A stretch of DNA of 64,000 bases from Lumbricus rubellus (GCA_945859605.1 OX243815.1:43153444-43217443), one strand, 5' to 3'. Shown: positions 44,530-53,698, numbered from the stretch's first letter. The notes: generated by a model not told the origin, from the letters alone. Numbers and translations: made by a program.

Positions 44530-47500
44530 ATGACTGAAAAAATGGAATATACGGCGCGACCTAAAGACAAGAAATCCCAATATAAAATGGACTACTCATC
44601 GTATAATCTGAAAGAATTACGACAAATTCCAAAACAGAGAGGACAAAGAGGATACTCGAGTTTGCGAAAAGCGGAACTCATAGCGTTCATATCGCAGGGA
44701 GACCGACTAGGTGCTCGGGCCCGGGTCAACAAAGCACCAGCGCAAACTCCTGCCACTGTGCGAGAATTGCGGGAAATTGCAAAAAAGAGAGGTGTGCGAG
44801 GATACTCGAGATTAGCAAAAGCGGAACTTACTGCATTCTTGTCTACTACTTGGAAATTTTTGAATCCGGGGAAAAATAAAACAGTTTTTTCGGATTGGCT
44901 GACTAGCGAGATTAGTCGGTTACCACCTCAAATAAAACCGCCCATTCATAGGTTCAAACTTCGAGAGACTGCGACGGCCATCAAAGGGTTTACAAAAAGA
45001 TACACGATCGGTGGCGACAACGGGATCGATGTTGCAACTTTTCTCAAGGCTGTAAGACCGCATGTAGTTAGGCTGCTAGGGAAAAATCGCGGGGTAAAAG
45101 TTCAATTCGATCTCATGTGCGAAATGGAGAAAGTAGATATGAAAACCGGCGAAGTAGTAACGGCTGAGCCTAATTTCAAATCAAAGAGTGATATTATTTT
45201 AGAAGCAACCGATGTGAGGGAAATATATGCCAACGCAGCGGATAAAATTAAGGAGAGCATGGCAAGTTTTCAGATGCGGGGGAGTAATTGGAGATTCAAA
45301 ACCGTTTTGAAGTTGGATATCGATACAGTGGTATATAAACCATTGAAAGGTAGTTCCTACATTCCACTTCCCGATTATTTAGCGAATAAAAAGGCTATTA
45401 TTAATATGAAGAACAAAGATGAGGAATGCTTCAAGTGGTGTGTAGCGAGAGCTGTAAACCCCGTTGAAGAACATCCGGAGAGAATAACGAAAGAATTAAT
45501 TAGACAGTCCGAGGAACTCAATTGGTCTGGTATTGAATTCCCAGTAGCAGCGGATGCTAATGTGATAGGTAAGTTTGAGAAAAATAATAATATTAGTATT
45601 AATGTTTTTGGTTACGAGAAAGATGTGAATGTATTCCCACTATATATATCAAAGCATGAGAATGATAGGTGTGTAGATCTATTACTCATTTCTGATGGAG
45701 AAAAGAAGCATTATTGTTGGATCAAGAATTTCAATAGACTGATGGCGGTGAAAACAGAAAATACTACTACATCAATGTACTATTGCAAAAGATGCTTGAT
45801 AGGATTCAGTAGAAAAGAATCGCTTCACAAACATACTGAGTACTGTTCGCAGCAGGACGCCCAACGAATAGAACTTCCGGAACCTGGGACTATGCTAAGT
45901 TTTACACATTACTATAGAAAGATGCGTGTGCCGTTTGTGTACTTTGCCGACTTTGAGTCGTTCATCAAACCTATCGGTACATGCCAGCCCGTTCCTAGCA
46001 CGTCTTACACCAACAAGTATCAAAAACATACGCCCAGCTCGTTTTGTTACCATTTGAAATGCTTCGACGACGATGTTTATTCTCAAGAGCCGGTGAGGTT
46101 TACAGCTGAAAACGAAGACGATGATGTCGCTCAGAAATTCATAGACAGTCTCGAAGAAAATGTGAAACGAATATATAACCAGTTCAAATTCCCAAAGAAA
46201 ATGATATTCGGCAAGAAAGAGCAGGTGCTCTTCGACTCGGCTACTGTTTGCCATATATGCGAACGAGAATTTATAGGCGAAGAAAAACCGGTACGAGATC
46301 ACTGTCATTTGACTGGAAAATTTAGAGGTGCCGCTCACAACCTTTGTAATCTGAAATTCAAAGTCCCCAAGTTCTTCCCCGTCGTATTTCACAATTTGAC
46401 CGGTTATGACAGCCATTTATTTATCAAGAAATTACGAGGTGAACACGGCGAGAAAATCAAATGCATTCCCTGCAACGAAGAAAAGTATATCTCATTCAGC
46501 AGAGAGGTCGTCGTCGATAGATTTGTAGACAAAGATGGGAAAGAGAGAGAAGTCAAACGCGAATTACGTTTTATCGATAGTTTAAGATTCATGCCCCAGA
46601 GTCTCGACGCGTTATCGAAAAATCTTCAGAAAGATCAGTGCAAGAATTTAGGGAAATTTTTTGAAGGTGAGAAGCTGGATCTTTTACTCAGAAAAGGCGT
46701 TTACCCGTATGATTACGTCGACGGTGTTGAAAGATTAAACGAAACCGAATTACCATCGAAGCATGCCTTCTATTCAAAACTAACCGATTCGGGTATCAGC
46801 GAAAAAGATTACGCGCACGCGAAAACGGTATGGAACAAATTTGAATGCAAAACATTACGTCAATATCACGACTTGTACAATTTATCGGATGTTCTATTAT
46901 TAGCGGATGTGTTCGAAAACTTCAGAGACGTCTGTATGAAGCACTACAACCTAGATCCTGCGTGGTACTACACTAGCCCAGGACTTGCATGGGATGCGGC
47001 GTTGAAGACGACTGGTGTAGAGTTGGAGTTGTTGAGCGACTACGATATGTTGCTGATGATCAAGCAGGGAATACGAGGAGGTGTCAGCACGATTTCCCAC
47101 CGATACGCGAAAGCGAACAACGAGTACATGGGAGAAGCTTTCAATCCCACCCAACATTCAGTATTCATTCCATACTTGGACGCGAACAACTTGTACGGAT
47201 GGGCGATGAGCAAACCGCTACCAACTCATGGGTTTGAATGGATGAACGATGACGAATTGAATGATTGGAGAAACATTACCGAACGAGATGGAGTGGGATG
47301 TGTGTTGGAAGTCGACTTAGAATATCCAAAAGAATTGCACGACCTGCATAATGATTATCCACTAGCTCCAGAGAGTGTAAAACCTGCGGGATCAGATGTA
47401 GCGAAACTCATTCCAAACTTGAATGACAAAGTAAAGTACGTCGTTCATTACGAAAATTTAAAATTGTATGAACGTCTCGGATTGAAAATCGTAAAAATAC

Positions 47501-48087
47501 ATCGGGGAATAAAATTCGTGGAAAGTGCCTGGCTGAAAAAGTATATCGATCTGAATACCAACCTGAGAACGAAAGCTACGAACGATTTTGAGAAAGACTT
47601 TTTCAAACTGATGAACAATAGCGTTTTCGGTAAAACAATGGAAGCTATCGAGAATCGAGTTGACATACGATTGGTGGGTGATGAGAAGGAAGCTATCAAG
47701 CTAGTTGCGAAAACTAATTACGACAGACGAACTATTTTCGACGAAAACCTCATCGCCGTTCACATGAAAAAGACCAAGTTGTTTTACAACAAGCCGATAT
47801 ATCTAGGGATGTGTATATTGGACGTTAGTAAGACGCTCATGTATGAGTTTCATTATAATTACATCAAGGCCAAGTACGGAGATAGGGCCAAGCTATTATT
47901 CACCGATACCGATTCTTTGGCGTATGAAATTAAAACGGAAGACTTCTACAAAGATATTTCCCCCGACGTCCAAAGTATGTTCGATACTTCAGACTATCCG
48001 AGCGATCACCCGTCGGGTATAGAATCCGGCGTTAATAAAAAAAGTGGTTGGTATGTTCAAAGACGAGGCCGCGGGAAAACAGATTGA
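44530..48087 (+). CDS. polB: Protein-primed family B DNA polymerase (PolB), main ORF
   Basis: 1,185 residues. It would replicate the element by protein priming at the TIRs. Two SAP/HeH-like repeats (about 20-60 and 77-112, each with RGYS(S/R)L(R/A)KAEL) precede a C2H2-like finger YYCKRCLIGF. Exo I is YFADFES (D474, E476). An endonuclease VII-like zinc module (CHICEREF...DHCHLTGKFRG) is inserted in the exonuclease, followed by FHNLTGYDSHLF (Exo II) and LSDVLLLADVF (Exo III). Polymerase motifs: YLDANNLYGW (A, D884), KLMNNSVFGK (B), FTDTDS (C, D1126/D1128). The frame leaves the family sequence at an A7 run (48037-48043) and stops 13 codons later; the missing C-terminus is encoded in the +1 frame. 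A downstream ATG (44587, MDYSS) is an alternative start. Confidence 0.96.
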   Translation: MTEKMEYTARPKDKKSQYKMDYSSYNLKELRQIPKQRGQRGYSSLRKAELIAFISQGDRLGARARVNKAPAQTPATVRELREIAKKRGVRGYSRLAKAELTAFLSTTWKFLNPGKNKTVFSDWLTSEISRLPPQIKPPIHRFKLRETATAIKGFTKRYTIGGDNGIDVATFLKAVRPHVVRLLGKNRGVKVQFDLMCEMEKVDMKTGEVVTAEPNFKSKSDIILEATDVREIYANAADKIKESMASFQMRGSNWRFKTVLKLDIDTVVYKPLKGSSYIPLPDYLANKKAIINMKNKDEECFKWCVARAVNPVEEHPERITKELIRQSEELNWSGIEFPVAADANVIGKFEKNNNISINVFGYEKDVNVFPLYISKHENDRCVDLLLISDGEKKHYCWIKNFNRLMAVKTENTTTSMYYCKRCLIGFSRKESLHKHTEYCSQQDAQRIELPEPGTMLSFTHYYRKMRVPFVYFADFESFIKPIGTCQPVPSTSYTNKYQKHTPSSFCYHLKCFDDDVYSQEPVRFTAENEDDDVAQKFIDSLEENVKRIYNQFKFPKKMIFGKKEQVLFDSATVCHICEREFIGEEKPVRDHCHLTGKFRGAAHNLCNLKFKVPKFFPVVFHNLTGYDSHLFIKKLRGEHGEKIKCIPCNEEKYISFSREVVVDRFVDKDGKEREVKRELRFIDSLRFMPQSLDALSKNLQKDQCKNLGKFFEGEKLDLLLRKGVYPYDYVDGVERLNETELPSKHAFYSKLTDSGISEKDYAHAKTVWNKFECKTLRQYHDLYNLSDVLLLADVFENFRDVCMKHYNLDPAWYYTSPGLAWDAALKTTGVELELLSDYDMLLMIKQGIRGGVSTISHRYAKANNEYMGEAFNPTQHSVFIPYLDANNLYGWAMSKPLPTHGFEWMNDDELNDWRNITERDGVGCVLEVDLEYPKELHDLHNDYPLAPESVKPAGSDVAKLIPNLNDKVKYVVHYENLKLYERLGLKIVKIHRGIKFVESAWLKKYIDLNTNLRTKATNDFEKDFFKLMNNSVFGKTMEAIENRVDIRLVGDEKEAIKLVAKTNYDRRTIFDENLIAVHMKKTKLFYNKPIYLGMCILDVSKTLMYEFHYNYIKAKYGDRAKLLFTDTDSLAYEIKTEDFYKDISPDVQSMFDTSDYPSDHPSGIESGVNKKSGWYVQRRGRGKTD

Positions 48088-48403
48088 AGAATTTGTCGGG
48101 CTGCGATCCAAGTTGTACTCTTACAAAATGGCGGGTGAAGACTACAAGAAATGTAAAGGTGTGAAAAAGAACGTCGTCAAGAAATCAATCACTCACGCAG
48201 ATTACAAAGACTGCGTGTTTACGAAAAGACAACAGTCGAGAGCGATGAACGTCATTCGATCCTACCGCCATGAAATTTACACCGAAGAAGTAAATAAAAT
48301 AGCTCTGTCTGCCGACGACGACAAAAGAGTAATAATGGATGACGGGATCCATACCCTAGCCTATGGACACTACACGCTGAAAACTAAACAAAATAAAGAA
48401 TAA
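48044..48403 (+). CDS. PolB C-terminal segment in +1 frame
   Basis: 119 residues beginning at a GTG with no proper start. The content (GMFKDEAAGKQIEEFVGLRS, then KLYSYKM) is the usual end of Polinton PolB thumb/C-terminal regions. It overlaps the end of the main ORF and lies in the +1 frame from the A7 run at 48037-48043. One extra A there explains the break; a -1 ribosomal slip would not restore it. It may be a real inactivating insertion or a homopolymer sequencing error. Confidence 0.88.
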   Translation: MVGMFKDEAAGKQIEEFVGLRSKLYSYKMAGEDYKKCKGVKKNVVKKSITHADYKDCVFTKRQQSRAMNVIRSYRHEIYTEEVNKIALSADDDKRVIMDDGIHTLAYGHYTLKTKQNKE

Positions 48404-48419
48404 TTTACACTAATATAAA

Positions 48420-48749
48420 ATGGATGCGGCAAAAAAAGTGTGTACCAAATGCAAAATAGAAAAAAGCTTGGACGAATTTCACAAAGATAACTCACAGAAG
48501 AGCGGGTATTACCCCAGCTGTAAAATTTGTAAAAATGCCAAAGTGAAAGAGCTTGCGCACAAATACGCGAGACAGGAAAATAGGGAGACAAAAGACACAA
48601 AAGTTTGCAGTCGGTGTAAGGTAAATCAGAACATATCGGAATACGTCAACAATCGATTTCAAAAAGATGGAAAGGCGAATGAATGCAAAAATTGTAGACG
48701 TAAATATTATCTCGCCTGCGTAGAAGCTCGAAAGCTCGTTAGTTTGTGA
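48420..48749 (+). CDS. Double zinc-knuckle (CxxC...CxxC) small protein
   Basis: 109 residues made of two tandem copies of one module: C8-x2-C11...C34-x2-C37 and C63-x2-C66...C89-x2-C92. Each has the pattern VC(T/S)(K/R)CKxxxxxxE(F/Y)xx(D/N), then a glycine, then CKxC(K/R). Such treble-clef modules occur in phage and virus DNA-binding or endonuclease-associated proteins, but no catalytic residues are visible, so it is called a DNA/RNA-binding accessory protein by inference. It starts 14 bp after the PolB C-terminal stop, with AATATAAA just before the ATG. Confidence 0.72.
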   Translation: MDAAKKVCTKCKIEKSLDEFHKDNSQKSGYYPSCKICKNAKVKELAHKYARQENRETKDTKVCSRCKVNQNISEYVNNRFQKDGKANECKNCRRKYYLACVEARKLVSL

Positions 48750-48771
48750 AACATCTAGATGAAATATTAAA

Positions 48772-49206
48772 ATGAGCTATACAACTGTGAAAAACATAAA
48801 TGTCGAAGGCGTAGTTCTCCCAAATCATCCGTTGACGAATTTTGAACTACTAGATGCCGCGAAAAAGCTCAATATCCCTAATTTCCGGGGAGTATTTCTC
48901 AGAGACGAGCTGCCGAAGAAACCTAGACGGACTGAATGCGGGATATTGAATCTAGACGATTCTAATGGGACCGGCTCGCACTGGGTCGCTTTTTCAAAAA
49001 ACGGTAAGGACAAAATATATTTCGACAGCTATGGCCTGCCCCCTCCTACAGAACTGCTAGAGTATTTGCAGAGTCCCGTGTACTACAATAGCGAACGAAT
49101 ACAACCCGACAACGAAGTGTTTTGCGGCCATCTATGCCTGCACGTCCTGAAAAAAACATGCAAAGATGGAGTGACTTTTCAAGAAGTTATAAACAGCCTG
49201 CATTGA
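48772..49206 (+). CDS. Adenain-like cysteine protease (maturation protease)
   Basis: 144 residues, ULP1/adenain (C5-like) family. The catalytic set is in canonical order: His70 (GSHWVAF), Asp85 (YFDSYG), Gln111 (RIQPDN) and Cys118 (FCGHLC). It is expected to cleave virion precursors. Sites of the adenoviral type (M/I/L)xGx|G are present in the proteins at 52325-52783 and 55029-55625. Shorter than adenovirus protease (about 200 aa) but normal for Polintons. It starts 20 bp after the zinc-knuckle gene. Confidence 0.92.
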   Translation: MSYTTVKNINVEGVVLPNHPLTNFELLDAAKKLNIPNFRGVFLRDELPKKPRRTECGILNLDDSNGTGSHWVAFSKNGKDKIYFDSYGLPPPTELLEYLQSPVYYNSERIQPDNEVFCGHLCLHVLKKTCKDGVTFQEVINSLH

Positions 49207-49228
49207 AAATTATATTCAGATGTAAAAA

Positions 49229-49996
49229 ATGCCTGTTGATAAATTTGGACATACAGATTCAGGATCTACGCAGAGAGTAATTGCCGGAGGAGTTACTGAA
49301 AGTCAAGTAAATAGTACTTTTCTAAGGCTAGATGGAGCAAACCCAGCGACTGGCGATCTAAATATGAGTGGCCATACTATTAGAGGTCTGCCTACAACGA
49401 ATACAACGAATACACCGAATACAGCGAATACAGCGAATACTCCGGAAGCGGGAATAGATGAGGCTGTGAGTCGGGGGCAAGTAATAGATTTACTGCGGAA
49501 TCACGACGACGTTCCGACCGACAATAATCATTTGACGAATAAGAAATACGTCGATGAACAACTTACTTCGAAAGTGGCGACGGTAGTAGGGCCTGCGGTT
49601 AGCGCTTACAGTTCAACTCAACAGGCTATACTCGCTAGATCCCACACTGCAGTTACTTTTGACGTAATCAGATGCGGTACCGCAAAACACGGTATTGAAC
49701 AGGGTATCGGAACGACTTCTTTCTTCCCCAGTAAAGCCGGGTACTATATCGTTTCGGCGTACATAGAATTTTGTAACAATAGTAATACCGCGTATGGCAC
49801 CGTCCACCTGTATAAAAATGGGGTGTCGTACATGCAAATTGCGGGCGGAGGGAGTACGAAAGGTTCGCAAAACCATTCAATCGGTAGTAACATAGTTTTT
49901 CTAGACGAGTTCGATTACGTCAACATACACGCTTTTTCATCCATCGCTACGAACATTTTGTGTAGGGACTTTTCAGCGGCATTCTTACGTCCCTGA
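49229..49996 (+). CDS. Fibre-like protein 1, C1q/TNF-type head
   Basis: 255 residues. Residues 1-23 are identical to fibre-like protein 2 and similarity runs to about residue 54. That region resembles phage tail-fibre repeats (LRLDG...GDLNMSGHTIRGL). A Thr/Asn/Pro low-complexity linker (about 56-72) and a phage-fibre-like NKKYVDEQL (about 105) follow. The C-terminal ~120 residues (FFPSKAGYYIVSAYIEF; VHLYKNGVSY) have the pattern of a C1q/TNF-like jelly roll. Probably a trimeric virion spike with receptor-binding head (inference). No signal peptide. Adjacent, in tandem with fibre 2. Confidence 0.75.
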   Translation: MPVDKFGHTDSGSTQRVIAGGVTESQVNSTFLRLDGANPATGDLNMSGHTIRGLPTTNTTNTPNTANTANTPEAGIDEAVSRGQVIDLLRNHDDVPTDNNHLTNKKYVDEQLTSKVATVVGPAVSAYSSTQQAILARSHTAVTFDVIRCGTAKHGIEQGIGTTSFFPSKAGYYIVSAYIEFCNNSNTAYGTVHLYKNGVSYMQIAGGGSTKGSQNHSIGSNIVFLDEFDYVNIHAFSSIATNILCRDFSAAFLRP

Positions 49997-50021
49997 ATTA
50001 AAAAAAATTATTATATTCAAA

Positions 50022-50924
50022 ATGCCTGTTGATAAATTTGGACATACGGATTCAGGATCTACGCAAAGAGTAATTGCTGGGGGTGTTACGCTATCTCAGA
50101 TAAACAGTACTTTTCTAAGGCTAGATGGAAGCAACGACGTTGTCGGAGATATAGATATGAACGGCCATCATCTCGTAGGGTTATCGACTGATTACCCTTT
50201 TACGGGTAACGGGGGTGAAGCTATTAGTTTTGCTCAAGCTACTGCCCTAGTCGTTGACAAAACAGCGGATATCGCTTCTAGAGATTACGTTTCGGGTATG
50301 AGGGTATCTCCGGGCAATCTAGTGAGAAATACGACGAGCGGTATTATATATAGGTTCGAAGGAACGGCTGGAGCTATAACAGCGGCACCAGCATTGTCCC
50401 CGAATTGGCGGCCTACAACCGGACCGGCTATTTGTGTGTTGAAGGAGGGTGGAGGGGGAGTAACCACAATCGTAAGTGGTGGCGCATTCTCGGACACATA
50501 TGCAATGCATGTTGGAGCATTCTTAGGCGTATATGTAATGCATCAACAATTAACGGCCGTTGCCATCAATACGGATTCGGCGTATACGACGTCCTTGGGC
50601 TTTATAACTATTCCTCGTACGGGCGTATATCGACTTGGCGGATTCGCGAATTTCTTGATAGGAAATGATAGTCCGGACGAAAAATTAATCGGAATTTCGT
50701 ATGTCAAAGACGGGATGCATAGTAACGAACTTTTTGAATACAAGGTCAGCGGAACAACGGTTGGCAGCAGAATATCGCTCGTATTACCAACCATCGCCAT
50801 ATTTTTCAACGCCAACGGTAAGCTCGGTATGAAGGTATATTCTGTCATGACCGGAAACAGTCCAACAGCCGGTCGCCGTCTTCTCATGGGCGGAGGCGGA
50901 TTGCAGGTCGAGTTTTTGTACTAG
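50022..50924 (+). CDS. Fibre-like protein 2, divergent head
   Basis: 300 residues. The N-terminus (MPVDKFGHTDSGSTQRVIAG) is shared with fibre-like protein 1 at both protein and DNA level; the body has diverged. It has a tail-fibre-like ASRDYVSGM segment (about 86-94), a mid-domain (about 95-140; LVRNTTSGIIYRFEGTAG) absent from protein 1, and a C-terminal beta-rich head (FITIPRTGVYRLGGFANF; YVKDGMHSNE) again of C1q/TNF-like pattern. The shared N-terminus probably docks to the same capsid vertex, with alternative heads (inference). Gap to the upstream gene is 25 bp. Confidence 0.72.
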   Translation: MPVDKFGHTDSGSTQRVIAGGVTLSQINSTFLRLDGSNDVVGDIDMNGHHLVGLSTDYPFTGNGGEAISFAQATALVVDKTADIASRDYVSGMRVSPGNLVRNTTSGIIYRFEGTAGAITAAPALSPNWRPTTGPAICVLKEGGGGVTTIVSGGAFSDTYAMHVGAFLGVYVMHQQLTAVAINTDSAYTTSLGFITIPRTGVYRLGGFANFLIGNDSPDEKLIGISYVKDGMHSNELFEYKVSGTTVGSRISLVLPTIAIFFNANGKLGMKVYSVMTGNSPTAGRRLLMGGGGLQVEFLY

Positions 50925-50932
50925 GTAGCCGT

Positions 50933-50968
50933 AGATACCTATCGTTCATATACGCGCGATAGGTATCT
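50933..50968. terminator. 12-bp-stem hairpin between convergent Polinton genes
   Basis: AGATACCTATCG (50933-50944) and CGATAGGTATCT (50957-50968) are perfect complements around a 12-nt loop. It starts 9 bp after the stop of fibre-like protein 2 and ends 34 bp before the stop of the leftward major capsid gene, so it is placed to end or protect transcripts from both sides. Confidence 0.65.
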
Positions 50969-51001
50969 GTAAGTCTCATTATTCTTCAGCGTTATCTTTC
51001 T

Positions 51002-52297
51002 TCAATATACCACACTCATTTTCTGCCCATCCGATTGAAACCTCAGTAACTTGTCTGAAATCACCACTGCGTACGCTTCCGTATTAGCCAGCGGCGCCGT
51101 ATTGAACGTGCCTTTGATCTGAATATCGACCACCGATGACTTCAGACGCTCGGATTGCTTGCTCACGTCAAACACCATAATCGGAAACAGATCTTTGAAG
51201 TCCGAGGGCGTGATATTGCATTGCGTCATTAGTTCGTCCATTCCATAGTATTTTTCACTGAACGCGGCTGCTGCTCGGTACGCCCGCGCGAATTGTTGAT
51301 TCGGAAATGATAGGTTGTAGTCGACAACTGGGTATCGGTCCTGGTTCATCATCACGAACATGTTCTTCAGATCGCAATGATTGAAAATGGATGGATTGTG
51401 TAGTTGATCGCCGCTTTTGTCGGTTTGAAAACCCAAGATGATATACCTAGGCTTCTCGGGTAATGTCTTGACGCTAAGTCTCCAGCTAAAATTAGTCGAC
51501 TGTGCGACGGAGGTGGTATCGCATTGACGGGCTCTGTACGCAACTGGCAGCGACGCTTTCGATTCGATCGTTTTGTACAATTGCATCTTCTCCATATCCG
51601 CGGGAATAACGTGCGGCATGAACCACGAGATTTTATCCAGCCTAACTTTCCCTGCGTCCGCGGCGGCGAGTCTAAAAATTGCGTCGTCATCGGCTTTACG
51701 AACCAGAGTTAGCGTATGTTTCACACCAAAAACAACCTTGTCGTAATCATCGCAAAATCCGAAAATATGCTTCAATGGAACTACAAAGCTAAAAGTACCT
51801 TTGGCATTTGGTTTTTGAATTATATACGACTGTCTAACGGCGAAACCTTGATTATTCGCGATAGCAGCCGTCGCTCCGCTGTCCTTGTACCACAACTGAT
51901 TCAAACCTTGAGCTAGTTGAAAATCATTCGGGTATTTGAGTAATCCGAGCATCGTCGTTGCTTGACCCGGGTAAAATAACGATTCAATTTCCTGATTCGA
52001 CAGTGAATACGAAATTTGACTGAAAAGATGCATGAGCCCATTATTCGTAAGAGTTGCTTCATCGGCATCAGCGTAGGAGGTGTTGTTGTTGTCCGCCTTC
52101 GTCAATCTACCCTCGAATAGCAGGTAAGATTCTGCCGGATGACAAAATAGATCTTGAAGTTCGATATTTATTCTAATCTCGCCGGAGGTGTTTAGATTCG
52201 CCCCCGATATCGGCTCATACTCGTACCATTCGTAGCGTTCGACGCTTTCATCGCTCAATGGTTGTTCGGTAAATCTCAGAATATCGGATGATTGCAT
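51002..52297 (-). CDS. Major capsid protein (double jelly roll)
   Basis: 431 residues, matching the Polinton major capsid protein group (relatives are often annotated as F54H12.2-like). Beta-rich throughout. Family-typical segments: an N-terminal YEPISGANLNTSGEIRI, the central WFMPHVIPADMEKMQL, and the C-terminal FSEKYYGMDELMTQCNITPS then DFKDLFPIMVFDVSKQSERL. It forms the icosahedral shell with the minor capsid protein. It is last in the leftward virion block, 28 bp after the upstream gene; the start ATG is preceded by AT-rich sequence with GATAATATAT. Confidence 0.88.
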   Translation of the reverse strand: MQSSDILRFTEQPLSDESVERYEWYEYEPISGANLNTSGEIRINIELQDLFCHPAESYLLFEGRLTKADNNNTSYADADEATLTNNGLMHLFSQISYSLSNQEIESLFYPGQATTMLGLLKYPNDFQLAQGLNQLWYKDSGATAAIANNQGFAVRQSYIIQKPNAKGTFSFVVPLKHIFGFCDDYDKVVFGVKHTLTLVRKADDDAIFRLAAADAGKVRLDKISWFMPHVIPADMEKMQLYKTIESKASLPVAYRARQCDTTSVAQSTNFSWRLSVKTLPEKPRYIILGFQTDKSGDQLHNPSIFNHCDLKNMFVMMNQDRYPVVDYNLSFPNQQFARAYRAAAAFSEKYYGMDELMTQCNITPSDFKDLFPIMVFDVSKQSERLKSSVVDIQIKGTFNTAPLANTEAYAVVISDKLLRFQSDGQKMSVVY

Positions 52298-52324
52298 TTT
52301 TACTACTACGTGATAATATATTTT

Positions 52325-52783
52325 TTACGCGACCTTCATTCCGCCACCGTTTAGCGCGCGTACTAAATCTTGTATCGATATGGCGTCGTTCTTCTTCAGA
52401 CCATCCCCCATCATCAGATTATTAATATTCGAGATATTCGAGATCGACCCTACGCTACCGACGCCACTCAGCCGCTCTAAAATTTGTCTAGTTTCTGGCG
52501 TAACAGCCTGTTTCTGAGGAGTAGGAGCAGGAGTAAACAGTTTGGCCACTGCTTTGTCCACTAATCGTTTGCCAGCGTCGATTGCGGTTGTTTTCCCAAC
52601 GTCGATGGCCTTTTTCCCAATTTCTTTCGCCGCGTCTTTACTCGCGTTGAGAGCGGTCGCTGCTAATTGTTTGGCGGCGTTCGACGTAACTAGTCGTTTG
52701 AAAAATCCTGAAATTGTATCGAATATTCCCGATCCTCCGATAACGTATTGTTTTCTATACCTCCTTCTATTAATGACTTGCAT
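52325..52783 (-). CDS. Adenovirus pVI/core-like virion precursor
   Basis: 152 residues, basic N-terminus (INRRRYRKQYV). Protease-type sites of the (M/I/L)xGx|G form: IGGS|G (15-19), MMGD|G (124-128) and LNGG|G (144-148). Between them lies an amphipathic helical region (FDTISGFFKRL, then Ala/Lys-rich heptads to about 82). Cleavage would release a central helical peptide, as for adenoviral pVI or core precursors. Function inferred from sites, composition and position next to the capsid gene. Confidence 0.65.
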   Translation of the reverse strand: MQVINRRRYRKQYVIGGSGIFDTISGFFKRLVTSNAAKQLAATALNASKDAAKEIGKKAIDVGKTTAIDAGKRLVDKAVAKLFTPAPTPQKQAVTPETRQILERLSGVGSVGSISNISNINNLMMGDGLKKNDAISIQDLVRALNGGGMKVA

Positions 52784-52795
52784 TTTTTCTGCATT

Positions 52796-53698
52796 TTACA
52801 ATGTCATCATTATATTTTTGTAAGCATCTTTACTCAGCACTTCCTGCCTCAATAACGCGTCGCACATCGCCACGATCTCGTTTCTCACGCCGGTATTGCC
52901 TGCTTTGAAGCTTTGAAATCGTAGTTCTAGCTGTTTCGCTAATACGTTTGGATCTTCGGAAATAACGATTACACCACCCACGCCTTTACCCACCGCATTA
53001 CGAGTCCTCTTTTCCCATATCGGCTTGATAATTTCTCTATATTTGACGCTCGAAGATGCTTTCGGTTTGTTGGGATTTTTTGGCTGTCTGATAGCATCAG
53101 TCGCGAGTAGAATCTCGGCGTAATCGTCTCTATCATTATTATCGTATATCGACGTGTTCGGCTGTTTCATCGTCAACAACTCCCAAAGCCCCGGTGTTCC
53201 GCTATACGTCTTATTTCCAACCGTCACATCGTCTCCTTGAATAGAAATCGGAGTATCGCCGATGTAGAATTGACTATTTTTTGATCGTATTCCGAACGTC
53301 GTGTCTACGATTTTTCTATCGGAGGCGTATTGATGAAGGTACTTGGTGGCTACATCACCTAATTCTAAAGTTCTAATATCCTCAGTCGGATCGTCGCTAT
53401 ACGCTTCTATCGAGGGATACTGAGGAAATTGAATCTTCAACGAAGCGGGTAGCGTCTGTAGTGTGTTTGTAGTAGCTATCGAGTTTTCTTTGATGGCGGA
53501 TAGTAAGACATTTTGCTCTTTGGAAATTGCGGATTGCGAATCGACGATAGGCTTGTACAGCTTGGTTAATTCTTGTTGCAGCCCCGAATCCCCCAATCTC
53601 TCCGATAAAAAGTTCTGTTGAATATTCTTCTTGGATTTCAGAAACTCTTCGACTATGAAATTTCTTTTCGCCGGGTCATCTATCTTTAGAAACGACAT
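52796..53698 (-). CDS. Conserved Polinton protein of unknown function (300 aa)
   Basis: Start chosen at ATG 53698 (MSFLKIDDPAKRNFIVEEFL). An open frame continues 50 codons upstream, but that part is an Arg/Lys/Cys/Thr repeat read from a 12-bp tandem array and is probably not translated. The N-terminal ~90 residues are helical and charged; the central segment TYSGTPGLWELLTMKQP is a familiar signature of proteins found in animal Polintons; the C-terminal ~100 residues are helical. No enzymatic motif is visible. It lies within the virion-gene block, so a structural role is likely. Confidence 0.7.
   Translation of the reverse strand: MSFLKIDDPAKRNFIVEEFLKSKKNIQQNFLSERLGDSGLQQELTKLYKPIVDSQSAISKEQNVLLSAIKENSIATTNTLQTLPASLKIQFPQYPSIEAYSDDPTEDIRTLELGDVATKYLHQYASDRKIVDTTFGIRSKNSQFYIGDTPISIQGDDVTVGNKTYSGTPGLWELLTMKQPNTSIYDNNDRDDYAEILLATDAIRQPKNPNKPKASSSVKYREIIKPIWEKRTRNAVGKGVGGVIVISEDPNVLAKQLELRFQSFKAGNTGVRNEIVAMCDALLRQEVLSKDAYKNIMMTL

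Noticed and set aside
45895..46416. 173-residue antisense ORF within PolB
   Set aside because: It lies opposite a region with clear PolB exonuclease/zinc motifs and has no family resemblance; an antisense shadow.
48037..48087. Programmed -1 frameshift in PolB
   Set aside because: The continuation is in the +1 frame, and A-run -1 slippage would lead elsewhere. An insertion or sequencing error is simpler.
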